A DNA stretch of 64,000 bases from Piezodorus guildinii (Eukaryota > Arthropoda > Insecta > Hemiptera > Pentatomidae). Positions 31,422-43,815 of the stretch are shown here, piece by piece. The first letter of the stretch is position 1; each line of letters starts with the position of its first letter. The notes beneath the pieces are model-generated. The model made no database searches and was not told the origin of the DNA. It saw only the letters and a list, made by a program, of their open reading frames with translations. The stretch spans positions 24,322,641-24,386,640 of the forward strand of contig CM041294.1 in the NCBI GenBank assembly GCA_023052935.1. Direction: 5' to 3'. The position numbers were made by a program, and so were the translations under genes.

Positions 31422-31670
31422 TCTGTGACGGTCGTGAATAAGTGGTTAAGTCAAAATCTTTCATTTTATAGGTGAGCGACTTAAAGTTTTACGTTCTACC
31501 CAAAATAGAGTTATGAACATACAGCTTTTTTTCCACCTGAAATTTCTTCCACCTAGAAATTTCTTTAACCAATTTAACACGGCGTAGAAGACGGTCTGAG
31601 GGCGCGATACGTGAAATTAACTCATTTTTGATAAAACTCGGTTTATCTAGTTTTTCACGACCGACACAGA
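31422..31670. mobile_element. 250-bp TIR element 'family D' (MITE-like), copy 2
   Basis: Left terminus TCTGTGACGGTCGTGAA and right terminus TTCACGACCGACACAGA are inverted repeats with one mismatch. The interior matches copy 1 at 12963-13185 without an ORF. The superfamily is not decided by these termini. Confidence 0.78.
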
Positions 31671-32288
31671 TTTATAATTAGTAAATAAATTGTATTGTTT
31701 TCATTTTTTATTTTATTGGTTCATATACACAAGAATGACATGATTTGGCAATCCCATTTCTATGAACTCCTCATGATAAAAGCCACCCATAGATATTGCT
31801 TGTGTTTCGGAGATTCTGTCGGTAGCTTTGGGGACTTGGCAGCTACAACAATAGATGAATGGGCTATCCATCTTGGCAAACAGGAACCATAAGTCAATAC
31901 GGTTCCCACTGAGTAGGAATGGCTTGGATATCTGTTCCTTGCTGGGCTGGTGGTTATTGGACGGAGAGAGTATGCGCGGGGTAAGCACTCCCTTTCACGG
32001 ACAATGACGGCAGCTTCACCTTTTCAGCTGACATTAGAAAACTCTTATTGCTGACTCCTCCTTGTATTTCTCGCTCGGCAAGGCGATGACTGTTTTTTTT
32101 TTTTTCTTTTCAGAAATTGAAAAACATTCTATTGAGATTTCTCATTCTGAGGAATGTAACCTAATCTCTCTGAAAATGATCTTTTTTCCCCGAAAAGCTC
32201 TTAAATTCTTACAAAAATATTGTTTTTGTAGTAAAACATTTCAACTGACTAAAATTCGTCGAAAATTCGATCTGGTTATATTAAAATC
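31671..32288. other. Unassigned region
   Basis: Short frames on both strands near 31713-31988 have no recognised domain. T run at about 32092-32105. Confidence 0.35.
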
Positions 32289-32820
32289 GTGTTATTATTC
32301 AGTTGTTAAGTTACTTAGCTCACGGCTTCTATCTAAAAACTTAAAGGTTAGAATTTATAAAACTATTATTCTTCCAACGGTTCTTTACGGATGTGAAACG
32401 TGGCCGCTTACTTTAAGGGATAAACAACGGCTTAAGGTTTTCGAAAATAAGGTACTGCGTAAAGCATTTGGTCCGAAGAGAGATGAGGCCACTGGGGAGT
32501 TTAGAAGTTTGCACAACGCGGAATTGCGGAACTTGTATCATGTGAATATAATTGAGGTAATAGCATCGTGGAGACTCAAATGGGCGAGTTAAATTGTTGA
32601 ACTCGGTGAGGAACGGATTCCGAGAAAGTTGGTATTCGCTGATCCGACTGGTAGGCGTCCAAAAGGTAGGCCGAAGCGGCGATGGGAGGATTGCGTTAAA
32701 GCTGATCTCGGGGGGTTGGGCTTGACCGGCGAAGATTGGACCAGTCTGTGCAGGCGAAGTTTGGTGGTATCGGCATCGAACCTTCGGGTTCAGTAAGCCT
32801 ATTATTATTATGATTATTAT
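32289..32820 (+). pseudogene. LINE reverse transcriptase C-terminal fragment, second copy, broken by a stop
   Basis: From GTGTTATTATTCAGTT onward this matches the element at 1-612 closely (YGCETWPLTL, KAFGPKRDEATGEF, GRRPKGRPKRRWEDCV). An in-frame TAA near 32590 interrupts it at the point where the first copy reads KWASKVVGL; the frame resumes downstream and ends near 32799. It is 5'-truncated and not functional. An ATT-rich tail follows. Confidence 0.88.
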
Positions 32821-33284
32821 TATATTTAAATCATTTGTATGATACCCCGAATCTTGAATATTGCACATATTAATGCCTTGAATTAAGTATTTACTGACCC
32901 TTTGGGAATCGAACCATTACAGTTCCTCTACGTGACCTTACTATTTTTCTCCTTCAGCTTGGTCCTTCGGTTAAATATTGTAAATTTTATACTATTAAAA
33001 TAAATGCTACTAATTTTTAAATAAATAACAGAAAAAAAATATTCATCCCATTTGTTACCGTTAATTTCTAATTTTAACATAATTTTTTTCTTTTTTTTTA
33101 ACTTTATTCACACATTTACATTTTGAAAAAATGTTAACAATGATTAACATAATTTAATACAACATTATGTTGGTAGCTCTTGGAAGGTACGGACCCAAAA
33201 AAGGTTGGGAATGGGAACCTGTAGACCGATGGGTGTTCTCCAATAACCTTGAGGCTGGCTGGATAGGGGACATATGTGTTTATT
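32821..33284. other. Unassigned, possibly a LINE tail
   Basis: The stretch 33085-33270, starting at a T-rich tract, has the look of a minus-strand retroposon 3' end but no homologue in the window. Confidence 0.3.
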
Positions 33285-33324
33285 TGCTTTTACTTTATTA
33301 TATATATATATATAATAAGTAAAA

Positions 33325-33371
<47 letters not shown>
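33285..33371. repeat. Palindrome and (TA)n microsatellite
   Basis: 33285-33326 is a near-perfect palindrome, TGCTTTTACTT at the left and its complement AAGTAAAAGCA at the right, around a (TA)n core. It is followed by a (TA)n run to about 33371. Confidence 0.85.
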
Positions 33372-33374
<3 letters not shown>

Positions 33375-34954
33375 ATAATAATATTTATTTGTTTTCGGGG
33401 TAATCCCCATACAAAAGGAGTTGGTCAGTACGCTTCATATGTTGACAATATTAACAATATCATAAAAAATACAAAATAAAAACTATTTAAGACTGTTTAC
33501 AGAAATTATTAATATGAAATAAATAAAGGACACTTTTTGAAATTACAAAGAAAAAAAATGTAAAACAAAATGAAAATAAAAACTTGAACAATTGAGGAAT
33601 TTAAAGTAATCAGTTAACTAAATATAAATCTTTCAATTTTATAGCCTAATGCAAATTATGCTAAACAATATAAAATAATATTACCAACTTATTTCACTTC
33701 ATTTTTTATAAAAACAGCTTTTTGTTATATATGTTTTTAAAATATTAAAAAAATGTATGTTTATAACTAAGATAAATTTCATGAAAAAATGTAATCATTT
33801 TTTTTTTTTTTGGAAGTCCCGTGGAATGAATCTCGATCTTCTAAAACTCGCTTAAGACCATTTTGTTGATGTTAATTTGTATAATTAGAGACGTTAGATA
33901 TAACAGAAAATGTATAATAAATGATACAGTTCCTGCATAGATAAATATATGGCGCTAAAAATAATTTTTAGATCAGTAATGTATTGAAAATGTAAAAATA
34001 CTCATTATTCAGGTATTGTTGACGCTATGAATGAACCCGTTTTCTACCTTCAGAATATTTTCTACGAAAATATAATCCTTGTTTCAATAACTATGTTTTG
34101 TGATTGAGTAATAAAGTAATCATAAATAAATGTCAAAGATTAACCTTGGTGTAATTTTATGGTAGTAAATGTAAATTTGACGGATGTAAATGGCGCATGA
34201 GGTATTTGCTCTGAGAGGTTGGAGCCCCGTGAGCCCTGACCTCGATGGGAGCGCTGAGTCAGGCCCGGGCGCCTTAAATTACTACCCGTTCTCAGGTTTT
34301 TTTTTATTTTCTCTTTTTTTATTTAAGGTGTGTTCTAGCAAAACCGGTCCCGATCAGTTACTCTCAATTCCCGTCCAGTCACAGGCTTATCATCTAATTG
34401 TCCACAGTCCCACACCGAATCTCGCCTACGTGACGCAACGCAATGCGATACAAACAAGGGTTCAATATTGCATTGAGATAACTGATTGATTAGTAACTCT
34501 TCGATAAGGAGGTTGTATTTGTTCGATTCGAAAACGTACGGATGAGGACAACATTTTATTCTAACAATTTTTATTTGAGTTCGTGCATGATTGGCAAATT
34601 GTCTGGCAGGGCGGAGTGTTGGTCTGCTGCCAGCGTTTAAACTTAAAACATCGATTTATCTCCATTGTTGAGGGTAACGAATGGGCTCGTTTCTCTTCAT
34701 TCTTTCTGCAGAGGAGAGACAAAAAATGTCTAGAGCTATGCGCGTCACTTAAAAATGCTGCAACAACCTTAGATATAAATGCTGATCCCGGATGATTTAA
34801 TGTAGCTTTTTCATTTATCAAAAGTATCCGGAATATTAAATTTTTACGAATATTCGGGTATTGCAGAGAGATTATATTGTATCATTACTAATTGGTTTAA
34901 TAGACAAAGTCCATGAGAATATTACTGATTCTTCCTATCAAAACAAAATGAAAA
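33372..34954. other. Unassigned AT-rich region
   Basis: A moderately GC-rich segment at 34190-34300 has a frame starting MAHEVFALRGW without recognised similarity. The phrase TTTTCGGGGTAATCCCCA near 33392 contains the small inverted repeat GGGGTAATCCCC. No gene supported. Confidence 0.35.
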
Positions 34955-35232
34955 GTTTGTTTATTTATTTAACGCCACTTTATGCTACTATGGCTGATCG
35001 GACGATGCTACATTGGGAGTCCTAAATTTTTCCTTTTGAGGTTTTATTAGGATAGGGATCTTTAACGAGTACCTAACATCGCACAGGCTCGAGACCACCT
35101 TTTAACGTTCCCTCCGAAGGACGGAATAACTAAGGATTTTTTATTCCCATTCCATAAAAATTCTAGGACCACCAGCGGGTTTAAACCCGTGACCTTTGGC
35201 TGTTATGCTAACTACCCAGCTATAAGTGATCC
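34955..35232 (-). mobile_element. tRNA-derived SINE, copy 6
   Basis: Same family and orientation as copies 3-5, with tail TTTGTTTATTTATTTAACGC, a complete body and a slightly shortened head. Confidence 0.88.
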
Positions 35233-36462
35233 CAATATGAATAAGTTAATAAGGTAATATTATCAGAGACATATTTAGACTAAGAAATATTGTGGAATAT
35301 ATTATATAAATTTTAAAAGTATTACCGTTGTTCTATAAAATATATTAGAATGGGTATAAGACGGCTTAAGTAAATAAGTATTACTAAATAACTTTTAGAA
35401 AGTAAATTAATATTTAAGTAATTAATCAGTTTTGGAAGGCGTATTAATTATTACTTTTGACTTGAGAGACTTTTCTTCGAAATAAACATTACTCAAATGA
35501 TGTATATACAATTTCATCGTTTATTGACTACAAATATATATATATATTAAACATAAAAAATGCACATACCTCACAGTCCTAAATTAATTTGGTTTGATTT
35601 CTTAGATAAAGATACTCCTACTATTAGCGTGTCTATCTGTCACATGAGATAAGTCAGCACTTTAAATCGAAAATCCGCGCTTTTAGCGTTAATTTTGTCA
35701 TGTATGTCCTAATAGTATATTCCAAAACTTGAGTAGCATAGCTGAAGCTCAAATTATATAATGTGACGAGATGTTTCCTATAAACCGGACGTCAGGTTTA
35801 TTAGGTTTCGAATTATCAGAACCTTGATTTATTATTATTGTATTCAGAGGTGTATAATAATTAAATTTGTGCTATAATTCAAGGCATATGTGGATCTTTT
35901 AGAAGGACCCAAGGTCAGAATTCTTAGTAGGAGAGTATGACGTATAGTCTATTAAACTCGTTACAGTAATTTATTTTGTGTCTTGATAAGAATCTCCCAA
36001 AATTAAAGGAATTCGATTATTAATTAGAACTATAAAAGGAACAAATTCTGTTCAGTATGTGTAGATACTGGTAAAATTTAAAGAAAAAAAAAGGTAAATA
36101 TTTTGAAAGGTAGATTGTTTACATTTTTATAAGACTCCTTTGTTTATTAAATAAAACTCTTTAGCGGACGGTACCTGAGTTGTAAATACCCGAAAAGATC
36201 TGTGATGGTTGGGGTCGTGATGTTGGAGAGGCGTGCGGCCTTGGTCCCAGCTCTGACCACGATCCCTTCATAATAACTCTTCAAATTATTCCCCGCTCCA
36301 CTCATTCCCAACTGCCATTAACCTCATAGATTATCTTGAATCATATTTACTAATAAACATGTAAACAATATGGGAGTTAACTTTTTAATTTGCCTGCTTA
36401 TTTTGATGTGGATTTGATATTTGTAACACTCCCACTGTTTTTACAAGTGCTTAACATAAATC
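35233..36462. other. Unassigned AT-rich region
   Basis: Nothing supported. Confidence 0.4.
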
Positions 36463-37200
36463 ATCTGGTGCGAGCAACACACGACTTTCACTTACCTCGA
36501 CTGTTAAAGTCAGTTTAAAAACTATTAAATATACATCAGTAAATAATATTACTACATTAAATTGTTAATCAGTAATTAGTTTATTTCCTATTCGTCCTTT
36601 TATATTACGTTTTACAACTACAGCATCAGATAATATTCTTTCTAAAATCGTTCTCTTTCCAACGGTATATTATACGTCTTTATTACTGTTATATATATAA
36701 AATAGTTTTTCTCATTTAGTTGGTCATCAAATTTGTCCAACCTGTATATTTAGCCCTCGTTCATCAGTGTCATTAAAATATTTTTAATCTTTGGAACAAA
36801 AATAAAGGTAGTTTAGAGGAAGAAAATTTAAAATATCGGCATTTAAAACCCTGTCAGACTATTTCAATTAAACCTACATGATATTAAAGCCCATTAAATT
36901 TGACATCAATATAGCGAGTTTAAACAAAATCGTTAGAGCCGTTTTGGAGAAAATCGTAAAAAAGTGCAAAATGCATAGTATAAAGTGGCTCTTCTGGTAA
37001 GCTGATTTTAATGAAAAAGGTTTTGTAACTTCTCGGGCGTATATTTGTCGTAAATATGAAATTTCAGTTTTATAGGACTTTTCGTTTGGCGCTAGACTTA
37101 CCACACACAGACCTTATTGCGGTGCTCAGGGAACCCTAAAACGTGTATTTCCGTTGAAAACTATATTTTATAATACATATAGGTAAGTGAAAGTAAAAAT
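36463..37200 (-). mobile_element. Family B element, copy 2
   Basis: Minus orientation: right end (ATCTGGTGCGAGCAACACAC) at 36463, left end (GTAAGTGAAAGTAAAAA) at about 37199. The (TG)n part is reduced. It is inverted relative to copy 3, with left ends facing. Confidence 0.88.
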
Positions 37201-38248
37201 ATTTAAATTGACTAAAACAATACTCCTGTGGACATTGGCCTTAGACAGGATAACCATATGGTACTTTCCCAAGGCTTGAGATGGCCCCTACGACAGCTAG
37301 ATCCGACGGTTGAACGACAAGGCAGAGCGTGCCTAAAGCCCTGGATGACGGAGGCAGCCCCACAAAGCCAGTCATTGTCTAGAAGCCAAGGGCGATCTAA
37401 TAGTCCACGGCAGCTGTCCTTTCTCAATTAGTCCACTCCATATCCTCGCTTCTTATATAACTCCTATGATGTTTATCATAATTTACTGACTTCGTTCTTT
37501 ACCTCTTTGGACAGCAAAAGCTTGAGCCACAGAGCCAATGTCATGTTTACAATAACAAGTCGTTTGAAATCAATGACAGCGGGAATTATTGGGACCTTCA
37601 GAATTATCCAAATACAACAATAGGTTCCCAGGGAATAATTCATTCAATGCATTCCTAGCCTCAATGAATTGCCCACTGATCCTCGATCAGTGTTGCGATA
37701 CATTACTTCCTGTTTCCGTTTCTGAGTTGGAAACCTCATTTCTAACCCAAGGTCTGCTCGGATACAGTACTTTCTCCTTACATGTCATCTCCACATTCCC
37801 TTTTATGTTAATGATACAAAGCAAAATTTCATGCTTAACCTTTAAAATTATTAACGCCAACATGTAATTATAGTGTGTATAAATTTTTAATTTAATTTTC
37901 CTAACTACCTTGCCTTTCTATGGATGCTGGTTTGCTAGCCAAGATCCGCCGCAACTCTCCCCTTCCAAACGTCCCCTGGTATAATGATTAGTCTAGCTTT
38001 ATTATTATTCCCCCTAATCCTCCCATCAGCGCCTTGGTCCAACCCTCGCAACTCACCCCTTGCAAACTACCCCTCCTAAATTCATTCAACATTTCATCTT
38101 TGTCCGGTTTAATGTCAATGGCCTGTTTGGATATCCTTTGTGATTTAGTACGAAATTGCTGAAGTCCACTTGGCTTAGCTTGTAATAATTTGTACTGTTT
38201 GTATTGAAAAAAACACGTCAACTTTCAAAATGTTGATACAGTAATATT
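37201..38248. other. Single-copy spacer between inverted family B copies
   Basis: Moderate GC at 37240-37420. Two related C-rich phrases, CCGCAACTCTCCCCTTCCAA (about 37949) and CTCGCAACTCACCCCTTGCAA-like (about 38046), suggest a small duplication. No gene supported. Confidence 0.4.
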
Positions 38249-39130
38249 ATTACTTTCACATACTATATATAGTAAGGGAAAGTATCGCGATCGTGAAAAT
38301 TTACGAATTCCAGTTTTCAATGGAAATACAAGTTTTAGGATCCCCTGAGTCCTAATATGTGTGTCTGTGTGTGTGTGGTATCTCCCGGGCGGAAACGGTA
38401 AGTCCTATGAAATTAAAATTTCATATTTAAGACAAATATACCCCCGAGACGTGACAAAACTTTTTTCATCAAAATGAGCTTACCAGAAGAGCCACTTTAT
38501 ACCATGCATTTTGCACCTTTTTTCGATTTTCTCGAAAACGGTTCCGACGATTTTGATTAAACTCGCTATATCGATGTATAATTTAATGGGATTTAATATC
38601 ATGTAGGTTTCATTCTGATTAAAATGGTCTGACAGGGCTTAAATGCCGATATTTTAAATTTTCTTTCTCTAAAGTACCTTTAATTTTGTTGATTCTATAA
38701 AAATATCTATATTATCTTGTTACCACTGATAAAAAACAGCTAAATATGCAAGTTGAGCGAATTTGAAAAGCAACTAAAGGAGAAAACAAATAATATTTTT
38801 TTAATGCAATTTTTGTTTTTGAACATAAGAACAGTAATATATATGTATGATATACCGTTGGAAAGCTAAAGATTTTAGAAAAAATATTATCTTATACTCA
38901 AGCTTTTAAAAGTTAATTGGGAGTGATGAAAAGAAGATAAAACTAACTGATTATTTTAGATAATAATATAATAGGTTTTTTAATAAAACACATGTTTCTA
39001 TATAAATTCAATTTAATTAATTCTTTAATAATTTCACGTATTTTTTTTTATCACTAAACTCTATTTGATAATTCTCTCATTGATTTTTAAAATGAAGGTA
39101 AGTGAAAGTCGTGTGTTGCCCGCACCAGAT
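38249..39130 (+). mobile_element. Family B element, copy 3 (near full length)
   Basis: Left end with hairpin (TACTTTCACATAC, then AGTAAGGGAAAG), (TG)n tract, conserved middle, and right end AAGGTAAGTGAAAGTCGTGT then GCACCAGAT. About 880 bp; a good reference copy. No ORF. Confidence 0.92.
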
Positions 39131-40941
39131 TTGTTTGTATTGTCCTTGGCACAGCCACTAAAATTTCATTCACGTGCAATAACTGAAGACATCTCTAACC
39201 TTCAGTTTTAGGAAATATAGTATTGTTTAAAATATAATAAAAACATTAATACGCTTTTAGTGAGCAGTCCTGACTCTAATAGTCTTTGCGTGAGTGCCAT
39301 CTGCCATCCGACTAATTGCGAGGTTCTCGAAAGATCTCGACGATGAACAATTACAGCGCATGTTATTATTGCCTAGTTCCGTTCTCGCTGACCTAACTTT
39401 CATTTTAGCTTTATTATTTCAGCAGAGGGACAACTACTACACAATTAAAGCCCCCACATCCGTGGTGGACAATTGTATTGTGTATGTCTCCCCCTTCCCT
39501 CCAACTTTCTCCCGCACGGCTTAAGATTATGAATTCCTTGACCGTTACTTCATTTGCATTTATTCCCTTATTTAGTTAGCGGTTTTCGTCCACTTGCGTT
39601 ACAGCAATATTTCAATCCAATACTGATTGAATCATGCTGATTTGCCAATTAAGTTGATTAGTTAACGATCGAATGTTAATTTCAGAAATGGTAGACTTGC
39701 CTGGCGACCTTACTTTCTTGTGCAGGTAGTTGTACGGATCAGTGACACTTAAAAACGACCCAGGGTTGGGTCCAAATTCTTTGTGGCGTGTCCCTATTCA
39801 GTCCTCACACACCATTATTTAGGTTTTAGGTCCTCTTTTGAATTTTATGGTTTTATGACTTGTTTTCATATTCAAAACTGTAATCTCCTTTTAAAGATGG
39901 CAGGTCATTATGTTCAACCAATAAATATTTTATTTTAAATTCATCAATGTTTTCGGCAATAATTTATCAAATGCGAGTGCAATTAAAATTAAACTCTTGA
40001 GTTCTTAAATACCAAAGAAATATTAATGAAGTTCATTTTCACTTAAAGGTTTCTTGTTTAAATAAATATTCATCATACATTTTTTTACAATAATATATAA
40101 TTAACATTATACGATACTTAAATTATAAAAATAAAAAAAAAAATCTGAATCGTTTCGTTTAGATGAGGAAATATTTTAGCGAAAGTCAGGCGAAACCTTG
40201 ACCAGCTTTTTCAGCAGTTTTTATTGTTATTTTTTGCAAATAAGTATTTTGTTCACATAAGCAAGTTTGCGGCGTGGATTTACTATTTTCTCAATTAAAA
40301 TTTATTAACATGAGAAATATTTTTATTTCATTCCTTATTGTTTAATAAATACACATTGTTTGCTTTCCATCGTATCAACCATTGTACAGTTATATAAATA
40401 ACACTTCAATTATCCTCGAGAGAGTTTCGGCTTGAGTTCAATTGCTGATACGATAATATTCTGATAATAAAAAAAAAAGTTTTAATATAATTTAGAATTT
40501 AATAATTGTTTTTAGTAAATAAGGATAGTATTTTTTTTTTTTCTATAAGAAATATATGAAGGCTCGGAGAGGAATGATTCACACGTGGCGATAAAAGTAG
40601 TAATCAGTCTGATTCATAGTCAGCACTTTATCACCGTTGTAAAAAACGGAGCTATTTGATAGTAAGCTATTTTCTTACCGTCTTTAGGAAATATGAAGAT
40701 TTTTTACGGAATTTTCACTTAGCAGTTTTGATAAGCTTATGAGGCATTATTGTAATTGCTTCTGAATCAATGGACTATTAGTTTTATAGATTTTGAAGGC
40801 ATTAGTAACATCCCCATTGTCTTTGGAGTATATTTTGAAAATTGTTCTGCTATGTTAAAATATTATAATGGTGAATCAATTACTAATTTGTTGGTGCCAG
40901 TCCTCTTGCCCACTAAAAAATTGTGTTTATATTCATAAAAA
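39131..40941. other. Unassigned region
   Basis: No gene supported; the frame 39294-39524 has no recognised domain. Confidence 0.4.
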
Positions 40942-41782
40942 ATCTGGTGCGGGCAACACACGACTTTCGCTTACCTCCATTTTTAAAATCAATGAAAGAA
41001 TTTTCAAAAACATTTAGAAATAAAAGTACGTGAAACTATTAAGGAATTAATTAAATTGAATTTATATCGAAACATGTGTTTTATTAAAAAATCTATTATA
41101 TTATTATCTAAAATAATCAGTTAGTTTTATGTTCATTTCATCACTCTCTATTAACTTTTAAAAGCTCGTGTATGAGATTATATTTTTTTTTAAATCTTTA
41201 GCTTTCCAACGGTATATCATACTCAAAACGAAAAATTGCATTAAAAAAATATTTTTTCTGTTTTCTCCTTTAGTTGGGTATCGAATTTATTCAATTTATA
41301 TTTACCTGTTTTTCATCAGCGTTAACAAGATAATATAGATATTTTTATTGAATCTACAAAATTAAAGGTACTTTAGAGGAAGAAAATTTAAAATATCGGC
41401 ATTTAAGCCCTGTCAGACCATTTTAATCAGAATAAAACCTACATGATATTAAAGCCCATTTAATTTTACATCGATAAAGCGAGTTTAATCAAAATCGTCG
41501 GAACCGTTTTCGAGAAAATCGAAAAAAGGTGCAAAATGCATGGTATAAAGTGCCTCTTCTGGTAAGCTCATTTTGATGAAAAAAGTTTTGTTACGTCTCG
41601 GGTGTATAGTTGTCTCAAATATGAAATTTCAGTTTCATAGGACTTACCGTTTCTGCCCGGGAGATACCACACACACACACATATTTGGACGTAAAACGTG
41701 TATTTCCGTTGAAAACTGGAATTAGAAAATTTTCACGATCGCAATACTTCCCCTTACTATACATAGTAAGTGAAAGTAAAAA
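40942..41782 (-). mobile_element. Family B element, copy 4 (near full length)
   Basis: Minus orientation, both ends present (ATCTGGTGCGGGCAACACAC at left; GTAAGTGAAAGTAAAAA at right) and conserved interior. It is inverted relative to copy 3, right ends facing 1.8 kb apart. Confidence 0.92.
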
Positions 41783-43380
41783 TACTGAAATTAATTCATA
41801 ACTAAGGACAATTTTTTAGTCGGATTGCAAACAAAAACAGGAGTTATAGAAAGGATTTGAGGTCATTTGGTCGTTAGATACTGCTAGGTGCTGAGGAGTG
41901 GCAGAGAGAGCCCTGGGGAGCGCAGGCCCGCTATATTTAGAGCTCTCCTGCCACACTTCTTCATCCCATTTATTTATAGTCCACATTTTATTTATTTACG
42001 CACATTCTCAACTCTCCCCGTGAGTAATGACCCAGCCTTCGTTTTGTTTACTCCCTTCAGCTTGACGAGGCTCAACCCTCGCTTCCAGTTTATCGATTCC
42101 CTTTATCGAAGATGTTTCGTGGCGACCAGTTGGCTGCTAAGATATTGCAGGAGACAGGAGTGACGGAGATGTGGCGTCCCAGATGCAGCCGGCTGCAGGT
42201 ACCTGCTCCGACCCTTGCACCCTTCAAGGGCAGGTCGCTCGTGAAATCGGATGTCTCCTAGGGCTGCCTCTGACCAGTTATTCCTAGAATCGTTATAGGA
42301 ACTGGTCCTAGGTATTACCTAAGCCCTCATAACAATCCTCCCCCCTGAACGCCCAATATAAATATCTTGATAAATGTTTTCCTTTTCATACACTGTACAA
42401 ATAAAATTGTGCATTTCTTACCAGAGGTCTTAACTAAAATTAAAAACCCATAACCGATCTAAAAATACAACTTCATTATTTTTTTAAGTTCATCAGATGA
42501 TCTTTTTGTTATCAATATTTCGTTTTCTACCCTCCATATCGATGAAACATATTTATTCATTCCCAGATAGTTGAATGCCCGCTAACGTATACACGAACTT
42601 GAATTAGTAACGAATGTATTAGGAACGGGATGTAATGGCGGATGATTGTGTTTAGCGTGGAAACAAGTGAGTTGGCTGCCGTTAAATAAGACACGACACC
42701 CTGGCCGGATGCTACAGTCGTTAACCCCACTCCCGATGGCGGCCCAGATCCGACACCCACCGTCTCCAACTTGTGCTCCTATTAGCGAAACTTTGCCCGA
42801 GTTGGGGGCACCATTGGAATTTACTATTGGCTCTTGGGTCTGAATTAATGGAATGTACTGCAGAGCTTTGTGTGACTTATGAGCCGACGGATCTTCTCTC
42901 TATTTCGACATTTCTTTTAATGAGGTCTTTTTGAATTGTTAACTCTTTATAATACGGTATAATAGTACCAATTGTTTATTATCTAGTTTATTCGAATTTA
43001 TTCTTTATTATTTAATCAATGTTTTAAGAAACTTTGATGTGATAGTAATGGAATAACTAATTGTTATAGAGATTGTTGAAATAGGATTTTTCTTCTAACA
43101 AGAAACTGCCATGTTGACAAAAGTCATGTTTTGCTAACGTCATATTTCCAACGGAATGCGTTGAAACGTATCTGTAAGCATTGTCTTTTGAGTGAGAGTA
43201 GGGGAAATACAAGGTCCCACAATTAAATATCTCCTTAATTATTTGTATATATAAAGATGTAAATATTTGAGTGAAGTAAAGGATGGGATTGGATCAATAG
43301 GTGTTGCATTGTGTATAAAAGAGGATATGCGGTTAGTAATGGGCAAGAGAGGCGCTATGAATCAGACAGGGTGGGGGCCG
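41783..43380. other. Mixed region upstream of host exon; one weak exon candidate
   Basis: 41885-42330 is richer in GC. A stretch 42151-42198 is preceded by an acceptor-like TATTGCAG and followed by GTACCT; in the frame starting 42153 it reads DRSDGDVASQMQPAA and stays open to 42287. Its phase does not join the exon at 43668, so I do not call it. Confidence 0.35.
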
Positions 43381-43392
43381 GCCGCCATCTTG
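43381..43392. promoter_or_regulatory. YY1/PHO-type motif
   Basis: GCCGCCATCTTG is the complement of the YY1 consensus AANATGGCGGC. It lies in a short GC-rich patch about 290 bp upstream of the host exon at 43668. Such sites mark promoters or Polycomb response elements; here it is a single site. Confidence 0.4.
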
Positions 43393-43667
43393 GAGTGGGG
43401 GTGCCCGCTGCCCCCAGTCGTCTCGTCTCAATGGCCGAATCATGTTCATGGTTGATAACCTCTTAGCTCCCAACCCGACGTTCCCGTAGGTTCTTCATAT
43501 CTTTTTAGTGCCTTCATTATATTATCGCGTAGAGTTTATTTGTGTCTGTGCCTTTGCAGGTTTTAATGTTAAAAAAAAAAAAAATATTTTTTGTGTTAAA
43601 ATGGTGGCCTCTGGTTGTAAGAGGGAGAGTCGAGTGTGTAACCGAAAGTTTTTGTTCTGTTCTGAAG

Positions 43668-43815
43668 GGACCGGAGAGAGCAGGAAGCAGCACAGAAGGA
43701 GAAGGAGAAACAGGAAAGAGAACGGATCGAACGAGAGAGGCAGGAGAAGCAGCGTGCGGCCGAACAGGCGGTCCACAAGCACTTCGAGGAGTCCTTGAGG
43801 CTAGCTCAGCAGAAG
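43668..43815 (+). CDS. Host-gene exon coding an E/K/R/Q-rich segment
   Basis: Bounded by a T-rich tract plus AG (TTTGTTCTGTTCTGAAG) and a strong donor AAG|GTAAGC. In the frame whose first full codon is 43669 it encodes 49 residues: DRREQEAAQKEKEKQERER, a run of alternating charged residues, then AAEQAVHKHFEESLRLAQQK. The first half would form a long charged helix or coiled coil; the second half is less repetitive and looks like a conserved short motif. The exon ends on a complete codon, so it joins in frame with the exon at 63103. The exact acceptor is uncertain because other AG sites follow within 30 bp. I do not recognise the gene. A chromatin-associated regulator is possible from composition only. 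Confidence 0.65.

Noticed and set aside
32413..32868. Long minus-strand frame over the second LINE fragment
   Set aside because: Antisense shadow of the reverse-transcriptase frame; the same shadow exists at 157-552.
34190..34489. Open frame starting MAHEVFALRGW
   Set aside because: No domain, no splice context, and the frame passes into T-rich sequence.
42151..42287. Possible exon DRSDGDVASQMQPAA...
   Set aside because: Its donor phase does not fit the next exon and the frame runs on without evidence of a real boundary; kept only as a note.
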